Shown here: one piece after another, positions 1-9,941 of the stretch
How positions within the stretch are numbered: position 1 is the stretch's first letter
Layout of the letters: each line of letters begins with the position of its first letter
Assembly: GCF_026127265.1 (NCBI RefSeq)
Contig: NZ_WWFG01000002.1
Span: 310,001-374,000 of the forward strand
Direction of reading: 5' to 3'
Length of the DNA stretch: 64,000 bases
Source of the DNA: Nostoc sp. KVJ3
GTDB taxonomy: Bacteria; Cyanobacteriota; Cyanobacteriia; Cyanobacteriales; Nostocaceae
Made by a program: the position numbers and the translations under genes
Notes under the pieces: generated by a model
What the model saw: only the letters and a program-made list of their open reading frames with translations
Database searches by the model: none
What the model was told of the DNA's origin: nothing

Positions 1-3000
1 TAGCCAAGGAAATCTCCGTTTCCAAGGAACAGAGTTGGAGCTAAAGAATGTTACTACTAACTACGGTAAAATTCCTGTGGTGGCTGCGGGAATCATTGAC
101 ACTCAAACAGGCTTCAAGTTGGCAGGGCGTGTAAATGCGGTAAGTTTGGCTAATGCTCAGGAAACTCTAAAGATAAAACTACCTGTACCGATCGCTGGAC
201 AAGTAAAAGCAGATATCCAAATTACCGGATCGACTAAAGAGCCAATTCTCTCAGGCACGGTTGCCACAATCCAAACTGCCCGAATTGATAAAGTTGATTT
301 TAATACTATCAGTAGTAAATTTGAGCTTGTTACTAGTTCCTCTTTAGTTACCCTGAAAGATATTCAAGGTAAAGCTAAAGTTGGGGGTGAAATTACTGGC
401 GCTGGCACAATTCAACTTGGTAAAAAACCCCGACTAGATTTAAATTTTGCTGCTAAGAATGTTCCAGGGGATGCGATCGCTAAAGTTTATCAAACAACAC
501 CTGCGTTCCAAATCGGCAATGTCTCAGCTACAGCCCAACTGTTCGGCCCTCCTACCAATGTCCAAACTTTGGTACAGTATCAAGCCCCTAACGGTACTTA
601 TCCCGGAACTGGTGAAGTTGCGATCGCTCCAAATCGCAATGTCTCTTTCCGTAATGTGGCTCTTAATGTCAATGGTGGCACAGTCCGGGCAACTGGTAGT
701 TATTTTAATGAGCGTTGGCAAGCTGTAGCTGTTGCCTCTGGGTTAAAATTAGAACCTTTTGTAGACAAAAATCAACTGCAAAATGTCTCTTTGGCGGAGG
801 CACAATTCAATGGTCATCTCATTCTCTCAGGTAGCACAGCACCATTTAAAATTGCCACAATTCGCACTGATGGCGCAGGGGTTCAAATTGGTGGTGGCAC
901 AGTAGCAGTTTCTCATGTTCAACTGCAAGAACAAAGCTTTTCTGCTCAACTTGTAGCTAATGGTGTGCGGTTGGGGCAAATATTGAAACAGTCTCCCCCA
1001 GCTTTAAATAATCCATTGGCGGGGACGTTCCAAGTCGCAGGTAACAGAGATAATTTCAGTCTGAAAACTCTCCGTGGCAGTGGTGAAGGTAGCCTTGCTA
1101 TTGACGGTGGTACGGTTACAGCTAAAAATATTCAAGTGGCTAATGGTGTCTATCAGGCGCAAGTTCAGGCAAATAATGTACCTGTGCGGCAGTTGGCGGC
1201 TGTACCACCGCAGTTCCGAGGGACATTAACTGGTGAAGTAAATGTGGAAGGTTCCGTTGAGTCCTTCCAACCACAAACTATCCAAGCTATGGGTCAGGCG
1301 CGGATAAATGTTGGGGGTGGGACTATTACAGCCTCTAATATTCAAGTAGCTAATGGTGTCTACCGGACGCAAGTTCAGGCAAATAATGTACCTGTGCAGC
1401 AGTTGGCGGCTGTACCACCGCAGTTGCGAGGGACATTAACTGGTCAAGCAAACGTGGCAGGTTCTGTTGATTCTTTTAAACCGCAAACTATCCAAGCCAG
1501 CGGTCAAGGACGGCTGAATGTTGCAGGGGGAACGATCGCAGCTTCTAATATTCAATTAGCTAATGGCCGCTATCAAGCTGTAGTTGACGCTTCTGGTGTG
1601 GAATTAAATCGGTTCAATCAGCAATTGCGTGGTCAATTTGGCGGTCAGCTGCAACTAGCTGGCACTGTCGGATCGGCCAAATTAGCCGATGTGCGTGCTG
1701 CTGGACAGGTGCAATTATCTCAAGGTATCCCTGGTCTTGAGCGACCCTTGACGGCTGCGATCGCTTGGAGTGGTGAAAGGCTGACCATTGAGCGAGCAAT
1801 TGCTCCCGGTTTAAGTGTGACTGGTAACATATTAGCCAATGCTCAGGGAGTAGGCATACCGGAAATTACTGCCCTAAATCTCAACGTCCAAGCGCAGAAT
1901 TACAACTTAAAACAGTTACCAATCAATCTTCCTAATCAGGTTGCTGTAACTGGGAGAGTAGATTTTAATGGGCAAATCACTGGCAAGTTGCCCTTGCCAA
2001 ATGTGGTAGGGCAAATCAATTTACGAGACTTGGTTGTTCAAGATATTGCTTTTGAGTCGTTGTTAACTGGAAACATCGATTCAGCACAGGGACGCGGTTT
2101 AAATTTGAATTTGGCGGGTAATCGCGATCGCTTGGCGTTTAATTTAGATGCTAATAATCGCCCGAAATCCTTCTTAGTCAAATGGCAGGAAGCATCAGCC
2201 ACAGGTAATATTCAAGGCAATGATTGGGCGCTGAAAGTTGCAAATTTCCCCTTACAAATATTGAATTTGACTCCGCCAGCAATTACTCGCTTGGGTGCTG
2301 GTAAGATAACTGGGTTGTTAACTGGGGATTTGCTGTTTAATCAGCAGACATTGGCAGCAACGGGGAATTTAGCGATCGCTAATCCGCAAATTGGCCGACT
2401 TAAAGGCGATCGAATAGCTGCTCAATTCCGCTACGACAATGGAAAAGCCACACTCGCAAGCAGCGAATTTGTCAAAGGTAAAAGTAGCTATGCTCTTGTC
2501 GGTACTTTTGCCCAAAGTCCTAAAGGGCCTCAACTACAAGGTAAACTGAACGTCAATCAGGGAGAGATCCAAGATGTTCTGACTGTCGCCCAGGTATTTG
2601 ATTTACAAAATTTGCCAGGTGGTTCACCAGAAATATACGGCACAGCAGAGGATCTAACCACCACCCCCCAAGGAGCGCCAAATCAACCCTTATTAACCCA
2701 AATCCAGAGGTTTTCTGAAATTGAAACCCTGGTAGCAGAACAGGAACAAAAGCGACTTGATTCTACTCCAATACCAGATTTGGCAGACTTAAAGGGGACT
2801 TTCAATGGGGAAGTAGCTGTAAATACAGGTACAGCTAACGGATTATCAGTAGATTTTAAATTGAATGGACAAAACTTTGCCTGGGGTAAAAAGGAAGAAC
2901 GAAATCGTTTTTATACTGCTGACAAAGTGATTGCAGAAGGCAACTTTGAAAACAGTGTTTTGAGTTTGCGACCTTTACGATTTGAATCTCAAAACAGGCT

Positions 3001-4795
3001 GATTGCCTTCACCGGTAGCGTTGGCGGTGATGAACAATCTGGTCAGTTGCGGGTGACTAATTTTCCGGTACAAGTACTGAGTAATTTTGTCAAACTACCA
3101 GTTGGAATCACAGGTAATCTTAACGCTACAGCCGCTTTAGCAGGTAGCATTGCTAATCCCCAAACTAGAGGGGAATTGCAAATCACAGAAGGAAAACTAA
3201 ATCAGAAGGCAATAGATTCAGCAACAGCAAGTTTCAGCTATGCCAACGGACGCTTAAACTTTGGTAGTACTGTAGCAGTTGCTGGGCCAAAACCTGTTGA
3301 TATTACTGGCAGCATCCCTTATAAATTGCCTTTTGCAACCGTTGCACCAGATAGCGATCAAATTAGTCTGGATATGAAGTTAGAAAACGAGGGATTGGGA
3401 CTGTTAAACGCATTGAATAGTCAAGTGGTATTTGAGAAAGGCGAAGGAGAAGTAGACCTCAAGGTACGCGGAACGTTACAAAAACCCGAAGTAAATGGCA
3501 ATGCCACTATCAATAATGCTACTTTTTCAGCCCAGGCATTGCCAGGTAAGCTAAGGCATGTCACAGGTAAAGTGCTGTTTAATTTTGACAGCATCTTAGT
3601 AGAAAATCTGCAAGGTAGATTTAGCCGGGGGAAGGTAGAAGCTGTTGGAGAAATACCCATCTTCAACAATGAGAATGTGACTATCAACAATCCCCTGACT
3701 GTTAATCTCGATCAGCTAACATTGAATCTCAAGGGACTGTACCAAGGTGGTGCTAGCGGCAATTTGCAAATCACTGGTTCTGCTCTTAATCCAGTAATTG
3801 GCGGTAAAGTAAGTTTATTTGATGGTCAGGTATTACTGGCAGAATCTACTGGCACAACTTCATCGGGAAATAATAGTCTTGGAGTATCACCCACCAAAGA
3901 AAATAAGCAGAGTAAATCTGACATTGGGAATGGCAAGGAAAATGCATTGGTTCAAGCTTTACCATCAGGCACTGCTAGATTTAATAATCTAGATTTGGAA
4001 CTCGGTAAAAATGTTCAAATTACCCGTCCCCCAATTCTAAACTTCCTCGCCACTGGTAATCTCATAGTTAATGGCTTAATCAATCAGCCTATACCCGATG
4101 GCACTATCCGCTTAGAAAAAGGTGGCGTGAATTTATTTACTACTCAATTTAACCTTGCTTCTGGCTATAAACACACTGCAACGTTTAGTCCCTCTCAACC
4201 CCGCGACCCCAACTTAGATATTCGGCTATTTGCCAAGGTACTGGATGTTACTCAAAGTAATGACTTTAGTAGAACCAATTCTACAGGTTTATCAGCTTTA
4301 GAAAGTGTTCGAGTTGAAGCTACTATTAACGGTCTTGCCAGTAAACTAAATGAAAATCTAGAATTAACAAGCAGTCCATCACGTAGTCAAACTGAAATTG
4401 TTGCTCTTTTAGGAGGTGGATTTGTAGACACCCAAGGACGTGGTGACAGTACTTTGGGTCTGATTAACATCGCCGGTTCAGCTGTGTTCAACAATTTTCA
4501 GTCAGCTTTTAACCAGATTGGGAGTACCTTTGGCTTAAGTGAATTGCGGATATTTCCTACCGTTATTTCTGATAATCCCGAAGCGGGAAGGAGCAATTCA
4601 ACCTTGGAATTGGCAGCAGAGGCTGGAATTGATATTTCTTCCAAAATCTCCTTTTCTAGTATTAAAATTTTAACAACTAATGACCCCTTCCAATGGGGTG
4701 TTAATTACCGCATAAACGATAAATTCCGCGTACGTGCTTCCACGAATTTAAGCGATGACAGTCGTGCAGTAGTGGAGTATCAAACACGGTTTTAA
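1..4795 (+). CDS. TamB-like translocation/assembly protein, 3' part (5' end outside window)
   Basis: This is the C-terminal part (about 1,590 residues) of a very large TamB/DUF490-type protein. The frame is open to the left edge with no good start, so a TTG at 35 is only the first possible start inside the window. The protein is a long chain of beta-rich repeats (many G-x-I/V, N-G-x-x and T-G-x-I/L units), as expected of the lipid-conduit or outer-membrane-assembly TamB/AsmA-like family. The C-terminal DUF490 region (about residues 1240-1586) is recognisable: a conserved 'LTSSPSRSQTEIVALL' stretch, a Ser/Asn-rich amphipathic segment, and an ending in aromatic residues (VEYQTRF) like an outer-membrane strand signal. 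Cyanobacterial TamB homologues are larger than the enterobacterial protein. Three tandem 70-residue repeats lie near residues 350-520. It converges on pgk, with an inverted repeat between them. The family call is good; the exact role in this organism is not shown. Confidence 0.85.
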   Translation, partial: SQGNLRFQGTELELKNVTTNYGKIPVVAAGIIDTQTGFKLAGRVNAVSLANAQETLKIKLPVPIAGQVKADIQITGSTKEPILSGTVATIQTARIDKVDFNTISSKFELVTSSSLVTLKDIQGKAKVGGEITGAGTIQLGKKPRLDLNFAAKNVPGDAIAKVYQTTPAFQIGNVSATAQLFGPPTNVQTLVQYQAPNGTYPGTGEVAIAPNRNVSFRNVALNVNGGTVRATGSYFNERWQAVAVASGLKLEPFVDKNQLQNVSLAEAQFNGHLILSGSTAPFKIATIRTDGAGVQIGGGTVAVSHVQLQEQSFSAQLVANGVRLGQILKQSPPALNNPLAGTFQVAGNRDNFSLKTLRGSGEGSLAIDGGTVTAKNIQVANGVYQAQVQANNVPVRQLAAVPPQFRGTLTGEVNVEGSVESFQPQTIQAMGQARINVGGGTITASNIQVANGVYRTQVQANNVPVQQLAAVPPQLRGTLTGQANVAGSVDSFKPQTIQASGQGRLNVAGGTIAASNIQLANGRYQAVVDASGVELNRFNQQLRGQFGGQLQLAGTVGSAKLADVRAAGQVQLSQGIPGLERPLTAAIAWSGERLTIERAIAPGLSVTGNILANAQGVGIPEITALNLNVQAQNYNLKQLPINLPNQVAVTGRVDFNGQITGKLPLPNVVGQINLRDLVVQDIAFESLLTGNIDSAQGRGLNLNLAGNRDRLAFNLDANNRPKSFLVKWQEASATGNIQGNDWALKVANFPLQILNLTPPAITRLGAGKITGLLTGDLLFNQQTLAATGNLAIANPQIGRLKGDRIAAQFRYDNGKATLASSEFVKGKSSYALVGTFAQSPKGPQLQGKLNVNQGEIQDVLTVAQVFDLQNLPGGSPEIYGTAEDLTTTPQGAPNQPLLTQIQRFSEIETLVAEQEQKRLDSTPIPDLADLKGTFNGEVAVNTGTANGLSVDFKLNGQNFAWGKKEERNRFYTADKVIAEGNFENSVLSLRPLRFESQNRLIAFTGSVGGDEQSGQLRVTNFPVQVLSNFVKLPVGITGNLNATAALAGSIANPQTRGELQITEGKLNQKAIDSATASFSYANGRLNFGSTVAVAGPKPVDITGSIPYKLPFATVAPDSDQISLDMKLENEGLGLLNALNSQVVFEKGEGEVDLKVRGTLQKPEVNGNATINNATFSAQALPGKLRHVTGKVLFNFDSILVENLQGRFSRGKVEAVGEIPIFNNENVTINNPLTVNLDQLTLNLKGLYQGGASGNLQITGSALNPVIGGKVSLFDGQVLLAESTGTTSSGNNSLGVSPTKENKQSKSDIGNGKENALVQALPSGTARFNNLDLELGKNVQITRPPILNFLATGNLIVNGLINQPIPDGTIRLEKGGVNLFTTQFNLASGYKHTATFSPSQPRDPNLDIRLFAKVLDVTQSNDFSRTNSTGLSALESVRVEATINGLASKLNENLELTSSPSRSQTEIVALLGGGFVDTQGRGDSTLGLINIAGSAVFNNFQSAFNQIGSTFGLSELRIFPTVISDNPEAGRSNSTLELAAEAGIDISSKISFSSIKILTTNDPFQWGVNYRINDKFRVRASTNLSDDSRAVVEYQTRF
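1082..1610 (+). repeat. Tandem 210-bp coding repeat inside the tamB-like gene
   Basis: Two full copies (1082-1291 and 1292-1501) and a partial third (from 1502) of a 210-bp unit lie in frame, each coding for 70 residues. The units share the pattern G-x-G/A-x-x-x-GGT-x-x-A-x-NIQ-x-ANG-x-Y. Copies 1 and 2 are nearly identical over long stretches (for example the segment coding VQANNVPV-Q-LAAVPPQ), which points to recent duplication. The third copy has diverged after its first 40 or so residues. Confidence 0.85.
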
Positions 4796-4913
4796 ATAAT
4801 TCGTAATAGAGCCTCCGGTACGCTACGCGAACGTAAAGGTCTTGTGTTTTTTAAATTCTGTTATCTGGTTAGGTTTATTTGTACCGACTTACTTAGGTTT
4901 CTGATTTTAGACC

Positions 4914-4964
4914 TGTAGAGACGCGAAATTGGACTTCGTGTCGCTTGGTTAACGCGTCTCTACA
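4914..4964. terminator. Inverted repeat between convergent genes, possible bidirectional terminator
   Basis: TGTAGAGACGCG at 4914-4925 is perfectly complementary to CGCGTCTCTACA at 4953-4964, with a 27-base loop. It sits between the ends of the convergent tamB-like and pgk genes. There is no clear T-run. Similar 'AGACGCG' palindromes elsewhere in the window (46111-46164) suggest a dispersed repeat that may double as a transcription barrier. Confidence 0.45.
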
Positions 4965-4982
4965 TAATTCTAAAGATGGCGA

Positions 4983-6185
4983 TTAAGCATCATCTAAAGC
5001 TGCAATTCCAGGCAATACTTTGCCCTCAAGTAACTCCAAGCTAGCGCCGCCGCCGGTGGAGATGTGGCTCATTTGGTCTGCTAAACCAACCTTTTCCACA
5101 GCCGCTACTGAGTCACCGCCGCCAATGATGGTGGTTGTGCCAGTTTTGCCGATTTCTGCTAGAGTATGAGCGATCGCTTCCGTACCTGCGGCAAACTTAT
5201 CAAACTCAAACACACCCATAGGCCCATTCCAAATTACCGTTTTGGTATCTGCAAGGGCTTCTTGGAAAAGTTTCACCGAGTCTGGCCCAATATCCAAACC
5301 CATCCAACCATCGGGGATATTCTCAATGCTAACGGTTTGAGAATTGGCATCAGGAGCAAAGTTATCTGCCACTACCACATCCGTGGGCAGCAATAAAGCA
5401 ACGCCTCGTTCTTTAGCCTTGGCTTCCAAAGACTTCGCTAGTTCCAGCTTATCTTCTTCCACCAACGACTTACCGACACTCAAACCACGGGCTTTGTAGA
5501 AGGTGAAAATCATCCCACCGCCAATAATCAGCTTGTCGCACTTCTCCAGCAGTGTTTCAATTACGCCAATTTTGCTGGAAACCTTGGAACCACCAATAAT
5601 TGCCGCCAAAGGACGCTGGGGATTTTCAATAGCGTTTTGCAGATATTGCAATTCCTTCTCAACCAAATATCCAGCCACAGAAGGACTGAGGAATTTAGTC
5701 ACACCTTCAGTAGAAGCGTGGGCACGGTGGGCAGTCCCAAAGGCATCATTTACATAGAAATCAGCATTAGCTGCCAATTTTTTGGCAAATTCTGGGTCGT
5801 TTTTCTCTTCTTCTGGGTAAAAACGGACATTTTCTAGTAAAAGCACTTGGCCATTTTGCAACGCGCCGACTTTAGCCGCAACTTCATCGCCAATAGAGTC
5901 ATCAGTTTTAATGACTTCTTGCCCCAGTAACTCAGAGAGACGCTTGGCAACGGGAGTTAGGCGTAATTTGTCATCCACACCTTTGGGACGACCAAAATGA
6001 CTTGCGAGAATGACTTTAGCACCCTTCTGCGTCAAATCTTGGATGGTTGGTAGAGCAGCACGAATCCGAGTATCGTCGGTAATGTTGCCTCGATCGTCCA
6101 CAGGCACATTAAAGTCAACCCGTACTAAGGCACGTTTCCCAGATATATCAGCTGAAGATAAACTTGCTAAACTTTTTTTGGACAC
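4983..6185 (-). CDS. pgk: Phosphoglycerate kinase
   Basis: Full-length (400 residues) phosphoglycerate kinase, the soluble two-domain enzyme interconverting 1,3-bisphosphoglycerate + ADP and 3-phosphoglycerate + ATP in glycolysis and the Calvin cycle. Visible signatures are the N-terminal substrate-loop motif RVDFNVP (about residue 22), the 'SHFGRPKG' segment, the hinge region around GGSKVSSKIGV (about 200), the nucleotide-binding GPMGVFE segment (about 322), and the C-terminal GGGDSVAAVEK and STGGGASLELLEG motifs. The ATG at 6185 gives the expected length. The gene stands alone on the - strand and is divergent from the universal stress gene, with about 80 bp between them. Nothing is odd about it. 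Confidence 0.98.
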   Translation of the reverse strand: MSKKSLASLSSADISGKRALVRVDFNVPVDDRGNITDDTRIRAALPTIQDLTQKGAKVILASHFGRPKGVDDKLRLTPVAKRLSELLGQEVIKTDDSIGDEVAAKVGALQNGQVLLLENVRFYPEEEKNDPEFAKKLAANADFYVNDAFGTAHRAHASTEGVTKFLSPSVAGYLVEKELQYLQNAIENPQRPLAAIIGGSKVSSKIGVIETLLEKCDKLIIGGGMIFTFYKARGLSVGKSLVEEDKLELAKSLEAKAKERGVALLLPTDVVVADNFAPDANSQTVSIENIPDGWMGLDIGPDSVKLFQEALADTKTVIWNGPMGVFEFDKFAAGTEAIAHTLAEIGKTGTTTIIGGGDSVAAVEKVGLADQMSHISTGGGASLELLEGKVLPGIAALDDA

Positions 6186-6265
6186 ACCAAACTCTCCTGA
6201 TTGCCTTTTTGTTATTGTTTTGAAAGTAGAACCATCAAGATTTTACCGGAGTCAGGGGTACCCAA

Positions 6266-6682
6266 GTGACAGAGATATTTAAGACAGTACTATTTCCGAT
6301 CGATCAAAGCCGGGAAACGCGAGAAGCTGCTGACGTTGTTACCAACATCGTCAAAAAGTACAGCAGTCGCTTGGTGCTGCTGTCTGTGGTGGAAGAAGCA
6401 CCAAAAGACGCACCTAACGCCGATCCGATGGTGTCACCAGAGGTAGTTGCCAAATTGCTAGAAAGTGCCCAATCTTTATTTTCTGGGCAAGGAATTCAAT
6501 CTGAAATCCTGGAAAGGCAAGGTAAACCAGCTTTTACTATCTGCGATGTCGCTGATGAAATCGGGGCTGATTTAATTATCATGGGCTGTCGGGGGCTAGG
6601 TTTGACTGAAGAGGGAGCGGATGATAGTGTGACAACTCGCGTTATTAACCTTTCCCCTTGCCCAGTGCTGATTGTGCCTTAG
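6266..6682 (+). CDS. Universal stress protein (UspA family)
   Basis: A single-domain UspA-type protein of 138 residues, probably cytoplasmic and able to bind ATP. It begins with the usual first strand (KTVLFPIDQS) and ends with the family signature G-C-R-G-L-G-L-x9-SVTTRVINLSPCPVLIV, which forms the phosphate-binding loop. The start is GTG at 6266; no ATG lies close to the conserved first strand, and a weak purine-rich stretch (AGGGG) precedes it. It is divergently transcribed from pgk and shares the 80-bp promoter region. The exact physiological role of single-domain Usps varies and cannot be read from sequence. Confidence 0.9.
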   Translation: MTEIFKTVLFPIDQSRETREAADVVTNIVKKYSSRLVLLSVVEEAPKDAPNADPMVSPEVVAKLLESAQSLFSGQGIQSEILERQGKPAFTICDVADEIGADLIIMGCRGLGLTEEGADDSVTTRVINLSPCPVLIVP

Positions 6683-6913
6683 CAGGCAATACTGCTCGGA
6701 TAAGCAGGGGAGGGCAGGGGAGGCAGGGGAAGCAGGGGAGGCGAAACTCTTCCCCTGCCGCCATTTCTCCCTCTGCTCAAGAACAGCTTGCCTCAACCAA
6801 GAAATTCCAAAACCTACGCAGTATTGCGTGTCTACGCGTCCTTTGCAGTTAGTTTTTCTTTCTTATACTCAAATATGGTTAGCACATCTTCACACAGCAT
6901 TTGTATTAGTGTT

Positions 6914-9439
6914 CTAATTTTTTCGATTATTATTTAATTTTCTGATTCCTCCAAAGACAATTAACCAAACTACTACTACAACCCAGTGAATTAAAACTAT
7001 CACAAACAGAGATCCTGTTAATGTATATGCAATAGTGCATATAATTCCCAAAAATGCAGCTAAAATAAGAAAAGCATGATTATAAAATGTGGGAACTCCA
7101 GCCTTAAAAAATGTTTTAGCACTCAACGGATGATACAAGATAAATAATAATAAACTCACTATTGCCGACAAAGCCCATTGGAGCCAATTGGTTATATCAC
7201 TAGGATGAGGAAGCAAAAAAACGTGAAAAAAGAGTTCTTCAACAATTGCAGGTAAAAATAAACAACGCAATATTAACAAGCATTTATCAATCCAACTTGC
7301 AGACCAAACTTGTATCTGTAAAAACCCAAATCTCCAACCATAAGGTAGAGCAATAATACTATAAATTATCAACATTACAAAAATAACTAACCAATCTTTT
7401 AGTGTCGGAACTGCTAAGGACGCTAAAGTGCGATTTAAAAGAATTGAAAGCGGTGCAATATTGGTAAAGGGAATCTTAATTTGTCCCAAAAGTAATGTTG
7501 GTGCAATGGGTGTAATATTAGCTTGCCAACCACCTACTTGATTAGTTCGCAATACTTGCATAATTGCACCATGCTTTAAAAATATTGCGGCGAGGTCATC
7601 GTGTGCAAGTCTAGGCATTATTGTTCGCCATGTTGTCAAACCAGCCCAAATACTACGGGCTTGAAATGGTTTCGTTGTTTTTCCTATGCCCGTACCTGCG
7701 AGTATACCTGCTTGACTGTTCCAATCAGCACGAACTATACCCAAGGGTGCTAATTGTTGTTCCAAAGATTGACTTAATTCAACTAGCTGCTGAAAGCGTA
7801 ATGCTTGCGGGTGATTGGGGTTTGCGCGTACCCAAGTTTGAATTTGAGGAGTTGTAGCAACTTGGTTTTTAATTGCCAGTATCGCAGCATAAAGCGCTTG
7901 GCTTGCGTCTTGGACGCATGAGGTAGCAGGTGATACCATTGCGCCACCAGTTCCATCACCGACTCGATAACGTGCCATTGTTACCTGTAATTGTTGCTGG
8001 AATTGTTCTAAGGGCGAAAATTTAACACCATCAAAATCATAATCCTGCGTTACAGGGTCGAATTTGATGAGAATATCTGATACTGGACGTGTTGCTAGCC
8101 AACCACGTTGTAAGTTACCCATATAATCAGCCCATGTATGCGTTCCGGCAATAATTCCATCAGGATTATGGGCATAAATTTGGTGGTATTTAGTCTCGAA
8201 ACGTAATTCTTTAGTAAACTCGTCGCGGACAACTTCTGCAACTCCAAAAGCAAAATGTCCCGTGATAGTATAAGGTACTCCAACTGGTTCAGCTTTGCGT
8301 CCACCAATTCCACCAAATAGGTGTAATACAATCGCTTTATTGCCTTCTTGCCATTTTGATATAGATTGATTAGGTGAATTTTGTGTTTCTACAGGTTTTA
8401 ATAATACAGTATTAAATTTACCTTTATTTTTTTCGGTATTTTGCCAATTTACCTCCTGGATGTAATTTAGCCCTAATTCCTCACCAGTAATAATTTGTCG
8501 GGGTTTAATTTGAAACAGAGAATGAGGTGCAAGTGCTACTACCGTAAATACGCCCTTTGCATCGGGGGAGCCATAAATATACCACCCATCCTCACCCGCA
8601 GGTGATTGTTCGATTTGCTGCGAACTTGAAGGAGCAAAATTTCGCTTATCTATTATTTGTTGGGGAATACGAATAGTTTCTTTAGGACTATCAAACTTAT
8701 TTGAATTAGCATTATAATGCTGGACTAAAAAATAATCGTTATACTGCTTTGCTCCTGGAAATAAAATAGTTTTATCGCTAGCCTTAATCGGTTTAATTAT
8801 TTTTACCAACCCATAAAACCTACCAGTTGCCAAAACAGGTTCGCGTTCAATTTGCAAAATAGATTTTTCTTTATTTCCATCAATGATTGTACTTGAATCT
8901 AAAGTAACAATTGTTTCATCATCAGGATTTGCACCAGCCAAAGAGCGTAAAATCCCTACCTGGCGAACTCCATTTAGTCGAAAAGGATGAATGTTTCCTT
9001 GTTTTTGACTTTTAATCACTTCAGAAGTAAAATTAACATCTCGCATTACTGCTCGATTAAAAGCGAGCAAATCTTTCTTCTTTTTCCACTCCAAACGCAC
9101 AATTTTACCTACTAAACTTGGTGCTGTAGGTGGTGCATATTGTACTTCCATCCATACCCAATCTAAACCATCTTGTAATTGCTGTTTTGTTGGTAAAATT
9201 AATCTTCCTACCCAGTCGCCAATAGGTTTATAAAGGTTTGCAGATGGAATTTTTGCAAAGGGATAAAAACTAGATTGATTAAAATTTTGTCGAATATGGA
9301 TCGCGTAATTACTTTCTTGTTGTAGTAACTGGGGTTTTATTAACCCAAGTTGCCACACCGCAATTACGGCCATAAACACTAGGAGTAAAAACATTGTAAA
9401 TAGTAGCCTTGCTTTTCGACTCAATCCACGGAAAATCAT
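6914..9439 (-). CDS. CPBP-family (CAAX-type) intramembrane protease-like protein with large N-terminal domain
   Basis: This 841-residue protein has an N-terminal anchor (about residues 10-32), a roughly 620-residue non-membrane domain of unknown fold, and a C-terminal block of about seven hydrophobic segments (from about 660). The C-terminal block has the layout of CPBP/Abi glutamic proteases: motif 1 EELFFH (Glu734-Glu735), motif 2 FILYH (His770) and motif 3 IHW (His818). The usual EExxxR arginine is replaced by histidine at 739, so activity is uncertain. I do not recognise the N-terminal domain. The gene is monocistronic on the - strand, and the 230-bp downstream spacer holds G-rich CAGGGGAGG-type repeats. 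The alternative is a catalytically altered structural relative of the protease family. Confidence 0.7.
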   Translation of the reverse strand: MIFRGLSRKARLLFTMFLLLVFMAVIAVWQLGLIKPQLLQQESNYAIHIRQNFNQSSFYPFAKIPSANLYKPIGDWVGRLILPTKQQLQDGLDWVWMEVQYAPPTAPSLVGKIVRLEWKKKKDLLAFNRAVMRDVNFTSEVIKSQKQGNIHPFRLNGVRQVGILRSLAGANPDDETIVTLDSSTIIDGNKEKSILQIEREPVLATGRFYGLVKIIKPIKASDKTILFPGAKQYNDYFLVQHYNANSNKFDSPKETIRIPQQIIDKRNFAPSSSQQIEQSPAGEDGWYIYGSPDAKGVFTVVALAPHSLFQIKPRQIITGEELGLNYIQEVNWQNTEKNKGKFNTVLLKPVETQNSPNQSISKWQEGNKAIVLHLFGGIGGRKAEPVGVPYTITGHFAFGVAEVVRDEFTKELRFETKYHQIYAHNPDGIIAGTHTWADYMGNLQRGWLATRPVSDILIKFDPVTQDYDFDGVKFSPLEQFQQQLQVTMARYRVGDGTGGAMVSPATSCVQDASQALYAAILAIKNQVATTPQIQTWVRANPNHPQALRFQQLVELSQSLEQQLAPLGIVRADWNSQAGILAGTGIGKTTKPFQARSIWAGLTTWRTIMPRLAHDDLAAIFLKHGAIMQVLRTNQVGGWQANITPIAPTLLLGQIKIPFTNIAPLSILLNRTLASLAVPTLKDWLVIFVMLIIYSIIALPYGWRFGFLQIQVWSASWIDKCLLILRCLFLPAIVEELFFHVFLLPHPSDITNWLQWALSAIVSLLLFILYHPLSAKTFFKAGVPTFYNHAFLILAAFLGIICTIAYTLTGSLFVIVLIHWVVVVVWLIVFGGIRKLNNNRKN

Positions 9440-9487
9440 AAATTATCAGCAAGTTTTAGTTGCTGACAATCTTACTATTAAATACAC

Positions 9488-9715
9488 TTAAATACACTGT
9501 TTTGAGAAAATATATAAACCAAGACTTTCCCACTTAGTCCAATATTCTCGTACTTCAAGAGATTTATGTATAGAGCCATTATCTTGAACTATGACTCTTA
9601 TCCTTCCATTAGCCTTGAGTTCTTGTTCTGCAAGAATCGCCTCACATTTAATCTGACTTTTCACGGCATCTTCTGGATTTGGGTTCATAGTCGCTAGGGC
9701 AATACAGCACCAGAA
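9488..9715 (-). pseudogene. IS630-type transposase remnant
   Basis: The - frame encodes about 75 residues with the IS630-family core around the second catalytic aspartate: 'RIRVIVQDNGSIHKS' followed by 'VREYWTKWESLGLYIF'. The frame stops where the 'LPPYxPExNPIE' motif should follow, and no N-terminal DDE half is present, so only an internal fragment survives. The reading frame continues upstream of the Met at 9688 (ATMNPNP), supporting a decayed larger gene. No terminal inverted repeats of an intact element are visible nearby. The family call rests on recalled motif similarity. Confidence 0.65.
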
Positions 9716-9941
9716 AGACCAGGATTAGCGATTGCCCCCTGGAGTTGGCACGACTTGATTAGCTTCCCACACTTTGCTGATGCACCACTATGCAAAATCA
9801 AAGTAGGTGATATGCTTTTTATCATTGCCAAGCATGAGTTAGGTAATCACGATCTCTCCAACGGGCGATGTCTATCGACAAGCCGTTGCACGTCTACGCA
9901 CAAATTATCCGAAAGCACTAAAGTTTACCATCAAGATTACT

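Noticed and set aside
6683..6913. Small frames over CAGGGGAGG-type repeats
   Set aside because: Frames are generated by G-rich repeat sequence between convergent genes.
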